Shown: piece after piece, positions 59,515 to 64,000 of the stretch | Layout: each line of letters starts with the position of its first letter | How positions within the stretch are numbered: position 1 is the first letter of the stretch | Assembly (NCBI RefSeq): GCF_012034205.1 | Contig: NZ_JAATEM010000009.1 | Span: 62,001 to 126,000 of the forward strand | Source: Streptomyces composti | Lineage (GTDB): Bacteria > Actinomycetota > Actinomycetes > Streptomycetales > Streptomycetaceae | Reading direction: 5' to 3' | Length of the DNA: 64,000 nt | Notes under the pieces: model-generated | Databases searched by the model: none | What the model was told of the DNA's origin: nothing | Seen by the model: only the letters and a program-made list of their open reading frames with translations | Position numbers and translations under genes: made by a program

Positions 59515-60782
59515 AGCTTGACCACCCGGGGATGATCGGAGGTCTTTCCGCGGGTGTCGAACAGCTTGCGGGCGCGGTCGGCCAGCATGTCCAGGTCGAT
59601 CTCCCGGTGGGGCTGGAGCAGGATGGTGAGGTCGGCGGCCCCGGCGGCGGCCAGGTAGTCGCCGGCGCGCTCGATCGTCTCGCCCCCGACGGTCCAGTGT
59701 TCGACGTGCGGGTCGAAGTAGACCAGGTCGGCGCCGCGCGCGATCAGGTTCTCGGCGACCGCGAGGGCGGGGCTCTCGCGCTGGTCGGAGATGTCCGGCT
59801 TGTAGGTGACGCCGACCAGCAGCACCCGGGAGCCGCGGACCGCCTTGCCCTCGTCGTTGAGCAGGTCGGCGGCGCGGTTGACCACGTGCACGGGCATGCG
59901 CTGGTTGATCTCCTGCGCCAGCTCCACGAAGCGGAACGGGATGCCGAGCGAACGCACCTTGTAGGACAGGTAGTTGGGGTCGATCGGGATGCAGTGCCCG
60001 CCGACGCCGGGCCCGGGGTAGAAGGGCGCGAAGCCGAACGGCTTGGTGGAGGCGCAGCGGATGGCGTCCCACAGGTCCACGCCGATCTCCCGGCAGAACA
60101 TCGACATCTCGTTGACGAGGGCGATGTTGACGTGCCGGTAGGTGTTCTCCAGCAGCTTGGCCATCTCGGCCTCACGGGTGCCCTTGGCCTTGACCACGCG
60201 GGCCACGAAGCGCTCGTAGAGGGCGCGGGCGGCCTTGGTGCAGTCGGCGGTGACGCCGCCGACGACCTTGGGGGTGTTCTCCAGGCCGAAGGAGGCGTTG
60301 CCCGGGTCGATGCGCTCGGGCGAGAAGGCGAGGTGGAAGTCCCGGCCGGCCTTGAGGCCGCCGGCCTCGAGGCGGGGGCGGACCACCTCGTCGGTGGTGC
60401 CCGGGTAGGTGGTGGACTCCAGCACGACGAGGGTGCCCGGCCTGAAGTGGGTGGCGATGTCCTCGACCGCGGCGTGCACGGCACCGAGGTCCGGGGAGCC
60501 GTACTCGGTGAGCGGGGTGGGCACGCAGACGACGACGGCGGCGGCTTCGGCGATCTCCTCGGGCCGGTCGGACGCGCGGAAGCCCTGCTCGAGCATCGAG
60601 GCGACCTCGGCGTCGGTGATGTCGTCCACGTGCGAGCGGCCGCTGTTGAGACCGTCGACCACCTGGCGGCTGCGGTCGAGGCCGACCACCTTCAGTCCGG
60701 CTGCGGCGGCGGAGCGGGCCAACGGCAGCCCCACGTAGCCGAGTCCGACAACGACAAGATCCGTCGTGGAGGATCTGCTCAC
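59511..60782 (-). CDS. UDP-sugar 6-dehydrogenase (WbpA/WecC-like)
   Basis: 423 residues. NAD Rossmann VVVGLGYVGLPLARSAAAAGL, LVVLESTTYPGTTDEVVRP, the catalytic Lys/Asn segment (AKLLENTYRHVNIALVNEM), and active-site cysteine in GVGGHCIPIDPNYLSYKV. The ESTTYPGTT wording is that of UDP-N-acetylglucosamine 6-dehydrogenase (WbpA) rather than UDP-glucose dehydrogenase. It supplies a uronic or N-acetyl-uronic sugar. GTG at 60782 is chosen: it overlaps the stop of the upstream pseudogene (GTGA) and GGGGA lies nine bases before it. Another GTG at 60827 would add 15 residues. Confidence 0.87.
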   Translation of the reverse strand: MSRSSTTDLVVVGLGYVGLPLARSAAAAGLKVVGLDRSRQVVDGLNSGRSHVDDITDAEVASMLEQGFRASDRPEEIAEAAAVVVCVPTPLTEYGSPDLGAVHAAVEDIATHFRPGTLVVLESTTYPGTTDEVVRPRLEAGGLKAGRDFHLAFSPERIDPGNASFGLENTPKVVGGVTADCTKAARALYERFVARVVKAKGTREAEMAKLLENTYRHVNIALVNEMSMFCREIGVDLWDAIRCASTKPFGFAPFYPGPGVGGHCIPIDPNYLSYKVRSLGIPFRFVELAQEINQRMPVHVVNRAADLLNDEGKAVRGSRVLLVGVTYKPDISDQRESPALAVAENLIARGADLVYFDPHVEHWTVGGETIERAGDYLAAAGAADLTILLQPHREIDLDMLADRARKLFDTRGKTSDHPRVVKL

Positions 60783-61850
60783 GACACCATTCCCCAACCC
60801 CGTTGCTCGGCCACGAGCAGGCCGCACGCGGGCAGCGCGAGCCCCGGCTCGTCCTTGCGCCGGGTGATCATCAGGCTCCCCGTGGACGGGGTGAACGTGG
60901 CCGCCACCAGCTCCCTGTTCGAATCCAGGGCGAGGCCCACCCGCGCGTCATCGGGCAGCCGCGGCCCCGACTCGGTCCACCGGGCCCCGCCGACTCCTGC
61001 TCGGCCGGATACGCGGCGAAGGCCCCGACCGCTCGCCGACCGCTGGGCCGGCACGGTGCAGTCGTGCCCCCCGGTCAGACAGCGCACGGCACGCACGGGC
61101 CCCGGCCCGGCCGCCGCGAACAGCGCCACGGGCTTCTCCCCCGGCCGCCGGCGCACAACGCCCCGCCCGCGTCCGTGAAGAAGGCGGTCGTACGCTCCGC
61201 CGACGTGGCCGGCGCACACGACGTCCCCGGCTCCACACCGGCGTCGGTCCCCTCCCCCGGCACCGGGCGCTTCCCCGCCTCCTCCTGACGCCAGTGCAGC
61301 AGCCTCCCCGCCTCGGCCCCGTACAGCTCCACCCGGCCCGACTCTCCGGTGACGGCGGCCAGGTGCCCCTGCACGTCCTCTCCCCCGAGACCGGCCCAGG
61401 CCCCCGGCCGCCCTTCTCCTTCCGGGCGAGCAGGCTCACCCCGCCGTTGTTGTTCCGCACGAAGACATGGGCCCGCCCCTGGGCGTCCACGGCCACGGCA
61501 GGAGTCGCCGTCCTGCCTCCCTTGTCGTCCGGATGCCCCACGGGGGCGGAGTCCAGCGCCGCAAGCCAGGGCCGGAAGTGGGTCGAGTGCACCAGCCCCG
61601 CCTCCCCGGAGACGGTGGGCCGCCAGGCCACCGGATGCGTGTACCGGTCGGGGCCCTGCCCGAGGGCCGCCCCCGGCAGCAGCCGCTGCGGCCCGCCGGC
61701 CCTCCGCGGCGACTCCCAGGGTCCGCCAGGAGCAAGCTCCGCTCGGCACGGCACGGCGTCGTCCGACGGCAACAGACGACGAGGCGGCCGTCCCGACCGC
61801 ACAGAAGCCAGTCGCCGTTCACCCGTCTCACCCTGAAGGGCCCGTCGCCG
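60779..61850 (-). pseudogene. Frameshifted beta-propeller protein
   Basis: Natural-looking protein sequence continues through the reverse strand only by changing frame: RVNGDWLLCGRDGRL (near 61820), then DRYTHPVAWRPTVSGEAG through AHVFVRNNNGGVSLLARK (about 61690-61420), then GHLAAVTGESGRVELYGAE to FFTDAGG (about 61400-61150), then ARVGLALDSNRELVAATF and TPSTGSLMITRRKDEPG (about 60990-60830). These segments have the blade pattern of a PLL/tectonin-like beta-propeller. At least three frame changes are needed, so the gene is broken. Its end overlaps the dehydrogenase start by four bases, so the original gene was in that operon. Confidence 0.65.
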
Positions 61851-61911
61851 CGGCCGTCCCGCCGGGCTCGGGAGCCGCGCGCCGCTCACGTTCCGTGCGA
61901 CGCTGGGCCGT

Positions 61912-62283
61912 ATGGACGACGCTGCTGCTCTGCTGGTCATGGTCGATGCCGCCAATGTGGTCGGCTCCGTGCCGGACGGATGGTGGCGGGACCGGCGGGG
62001 GGCCGCGGAGCGGTTGCGGGACCGTCTGGCGGCGGCGGGGCTGCCGGGGCACGAGGGGCCGGTGGAGATCGTGATGGTGGTGGAAGGGGCGGCGAAGGGG
62101 GTGGCTCCGGTGCCGGGCGTGCAGGTGGAGGAGGCGCCGGGGAGCGGGGACGATCACATCGTGCGGCTGGTGGCACAGGCCGCGGGGCGGCGGGTGCTGG
62201 TGGTCACGGCCGACCGCGACCTCCGGCGCCGGGTGTCGGAACTCGGCGCGGAGGTCACGGGCCCGCGATCGGTGCGCGGCTGA
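61912..62283 (+). CDS. PIN/NYN-like RNase-fold protein
   Basis: 123 residues. ALLVMVDAANVVGSVPDGWWRDRRGAAERLRDRLAAAG with an acidic VDAAN start, then VEIVMVVEGAAKGVAPVPGV and VEEAPGSGDDHIVRLVAQAAGRRVLVVTADRDLRRRVSELGAEVTGP, the order of NYN/YacP-type PIN domains (Asp, Asp, Asp). These are small endonucleases or RNA-binding proteins. The start has GACGCT seven bases upstream and no Shine-Dalgarno site. Next to the broken propeller gene. Confidence 0.75.
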   Translation: MDDAAALLVMVDAANVVGSVPDGWWRDRRGAAERLRDRLAAAGLPGHEGPVEIVMVVEGAAKGVAPVPGVQVEEAPGSGDDHIVRLVAQAAGRRVLVVTADRDLRRRVSELGAEVTGPRSVRG

Positions 62284-62303
62284 TCCGGAGGGGTCAGCGG
62301 CTG

Positions 62304-63818
62304 TCAGGGACCGGGCCTGCCGGACCGGCCCGGTGCCGCCGTCTGCCCCTCCCTGGCGAGGCGGCTGTGGCCGCGGCTGTAGAGGAAGTAGACGACGATG
62401 CCGATCGCCATCCAGATGGCGAACCGCACCCAGGTCTCGGCCGGGAGGTTCAGCATCAGCCACAGAGAGGCGGCGACGGAGACCAGCGGCAGGAACGGGA
62501 CCCACGGCGTGCGGAAGGAACGCGGCAGGTCGGGGCGGGTCCGGCGGAGGATGACCACGCTGATCGCGACGATCACGAAGGCGAACAGCGTGCCGATGTT
62601 CACCAGTGCCGCCAGCTCGTTCAGCGGGGTGAAGCCGGCGAGCACCGCGATCAGCACACCGAGCAGGATGGTCGGGCGGTGCGGGGTCTTGAAGCGCGGG
62701 TGGACCCGGGAGAAGAACCGCGGCAGCAGCCCGTCGCGGCTCATGGCGAAGAAGACCCGGGTCTGGCCGAGCAGCAGGATCATGCAGACGGTCGTCAGGC
62801 CGACCGCGGCGCCGAAGCTGATGAAGCCGGCGAACCAGGGATGCCCGGTGGCCTTGAATGCGTCGGCGAGCGGCGCGTCCACGGACAGCTCGCTGTAGTG
62901 CTGCATTCCGGTGACGACGATGGACACCAGCACGTACAGCGCGGTGCAGATGAACAGCGAGCCGAGGATGCCGCGGGGCATGTCGCGCTGAGGGTTCCTG
63001 GTCTCCTCGGCGGCGGTGGCGACGATGTCGAAGCCGATGAACGCGAAGAACACGACCGAGGCGGCCGTGAAGATGCCCATGACGCCGAAGTTCGCCGGCG
63101 CCCAGCCGAACATCAGCTGGATCAGGGGCGCGTCGAGGCTCTGCCCCGCCTCCACGGGCTGCGACTCGGGGATGAAGGGCTTGTAGTTGCTGGAGGTGAT
63201 GAAGAACGCGCCGGCGATGATCACGACGAGGACGACGGTCACCTTGATGGCGACGACGATCGAGGTGACCCGGGCGGAGAGCTTCATGCCGAGGACGAGG
63301 ATGCCGGTGAGGACCAGCACCAGCCCGGCCGCGAGGATGTCGAAGCCGAAGACGTCGGAGCCTTCCCGGCTGCCCAGGTAGGCGGGCATCTCCCAGCCCG
63401 CGTTGCCCATCAGCGACTGGATGTAGCCCGACCAGCCGACGGCCACCACCGCCGTACCGAGCGCGAACTCCAGGACGAGGTCCCAGCCGATGATCCACGC
63501 GGGCAGCTCACCGAGGGACGCGTACGAGAACGTGTAGGCGGAGCCCGCCACCGGGACGGTGGAGGCGAACTCGGCGTAGCAGAGCGCGGCGAGCGCGCAG
63601 ACCACTCCGGCCACCACGAAGGCCAGGGCCACCGCGGGCCCGGCGTTGTTCTTGGCGACCGTGCCGGTGAGGACGAAGATGCCGGTGCCGATGATGACAC
63701 CGACGCCGAAGACGGTCAGATCGAGCGCGGACAAGGACTTCTTGAGCGCGTGCTCTGGCTCCTCGGTGTCGAGGATCGACTGCTCGACGTTCTTCGTCCT
63801 GAAGAGGGGGCTGGTCAC
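62304..63818 (-). CDS. Amino acid permease (APC family)
   Basis: 504 residues with about 12 helices. Start VTSPLFRTKNVEQSILDTEEPEHALKKSLSALDLTVFGVGVIIGTGIFVLTGT has the APC glycine-rich helix 1 (GVGVIIGTGIF), later FFAFIGFDIVATAAEETRNPQRDMPRGI. It resembles the cationic amino acid/CAT-like permeases. GTG at 63818 is chosen because GGGAGG is eight bases before it; ATG at 63839 would add seven residues. Confidence 0.92.
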   Translation of the reverse strand: MTSPLFRTKNVEQSILDTEEPEHALKKSLSALDLTVFGVGVIIGTGIFVLTGTVAKNNAGPAVALAFVVAGVVCALAALCYAEFASTVPVAGSAYTFSYASLGELPAWIIGWDLVLEFALGTAVVAVGWSGYIQSLMGNAGWEMPAYLGSREGSDVFGFDILAAGLVLVLTGILVLGMKLSARVTSIVVAIKVTVVLVVIIAGAFFITSSNYKPFIPESQPVEAGQSLDAPLIQLMFGWAPANFGVMGIFTAASVVFFAFIGFDIVATAAEETRNPQRDMPRGILGSLFICTALYVLVSIVVTGMQHYSELSVDAPLADAFKATGHPWFAGFISFGAAVGLTTVCMILLLGQTRVFFAMSRDGLLPRFFSRVHPRFKTPHRPTILLGVLIAVLAGFTPLNELAALVNIGTLFAFVIVAISVVILRRTRPDLPRSFRTPWVPFLPLVSVAASLWLMLNLPAETWVRFAIWMAIGIVVYFLYSRGHSRLAREGQTAAPGRSGRPGP

Positions 63819-63900
63819 AGTACCTCCCACGCTTGTCATCCTCGACATGATCGAGAGGGGGCGTAGGTCGTATGCCCCGGTACCAGCACCCTCACGCAAA

Positions 63901-63942
63901 CGGGCCGCCCGCGCCACTCATCACGGTGGCGGGGGCGGCCCG
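63901..63942 (-). terminator. Hairpin, probably ending the leftward gene from the window edge
   Basis: CGGGCCGCC (63901-63909) pairs with GGCGGCCCG (63934-63942), and GCCAC with GTGGC inside. On the minus strand a TTT follows. It lies about 35 bases past the stop codon of the leftward partial gene. Confidence 0.7.
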
Positions 63943-63976
63943 ATCGGGCGATCAGGAAAGGCGGAGTGCGCGCGGG

Positions 63977-64000
63977 TCAGTCGCGCGCGGCCTCCACGGA
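63977..64000 (-). CDS. C-terminal end of a gene that runs in from the right (partial)
   Basis: The last eight codons in the reverse direction read SVEAARD and a TGA stop (63977-63979), followed by the hairpin at 63901-63942. Too short to name. The rest of 63819-64000 has no gene. Confidence 0.4.
   Translation of the reverse strand, partial: SVEAARD

Noticed and set aside
60913..60930. A tRNA T-arm-like sequence (CCCTG, TTCGAATC, CAGGG)
   Set aside because: The loop would have eight bases when the stem is paired fully, no acceptor or anticodon arm is found around it, and it lies inside the broken propeller gene. Taken as chance.
61999..63866. Long plus-strand frame with many Asp/Glu/His residues over the permease
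   Set aside because: It is the antisense shadow of the hydrophobic helices of the amino-acid permease.

Overview
The window is high-GC (about 70% or more) DNA typical of Streptomyces: many GTG starts, dense genes joined by 4-bp start/stop overlaps, few intergenic gaps. The gene order hemE, DUF3000, whiI, rnd, fadA, fadB, and the presence of a four-gene 'conservon' (cvnA-D), fit a core-chromosome segment of Streptomyces. I see no rRNA, tRNA, CRISPR array, transposase or integrase.

Layout. 1-2360: edge of a TetR-type regulator, a protease P-domain remnant, a membrane-anchored lytic polysaccharide monooxygenase and a decayed two-component system. 2361-7512: a solute-binding lipoprotein followed by cvnA-B-C-D (sensor kinase, roadblock protein, DUF742 protein, small GTPase). 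7515-11084 (minus): glycine-betaine-type ABC transporter. 11345-20828: nucleotide-sugar epimerase, histidine kinase/response regulator, two glycosyltransferase-like proteins, a methyltransferase, a YezG-like immunity protein, a sulfite-oxidase-fold/cytochrome membrane protein with a partner, and a polytopic membrane protein. 20985-24404 (minus): msrB, murC, a small conserved gene, and a RibD-C reductase, with zapE divergent (24442). 25724-32195: band-7 protein, PhoX-like phosphatase, an ArsR/SRPBCC pair with a palindromic operator, a Rieske-FAD oxidoreductase and a polysaccharide deacetylase lipoprotein.

32243-35714 holds a Cys-rich 59-residue protein, a PTH2-like protein, a DUF692 multinuclear iron oxygenase (MNIO) with an extra C-terminal domain, and a TIGR04222-type membrane protein. 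MNIOs modify cysteine-containing peptides, so this is the best candidate for an undescribed peptide-modification system. 35895-45948 has a secreted peptidase, the heme genes hemQ, hemG and hemE, a DUF4349 lipoprotein, a CoA-disulfide-reductase-like protein, a rhomboid protease and a DUF3000 protein. 46218-54421 has whiI with a SigWhiG-like promoter, rnd, a PadR/acyl-CoA dehydrogenase pair with a perfect operator, and fadA-fadB ending in a strong terminator.

54566-60782 looks like an exopolysaccharide locus: CBM3+GH16-like protein and Tat-exported deacetylase facing a processive glycosyltransferase and a UDP-sugar dehydrogenase. A frameshifted beta-propeller pseudogene follows, then a PIN/NYN-like protein, an amino-acid permease and the tail of one more gene. 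At least ten genes have a TANNNT-like -10 box 6-8 bases before the start codon, implying leaderless transcripts.
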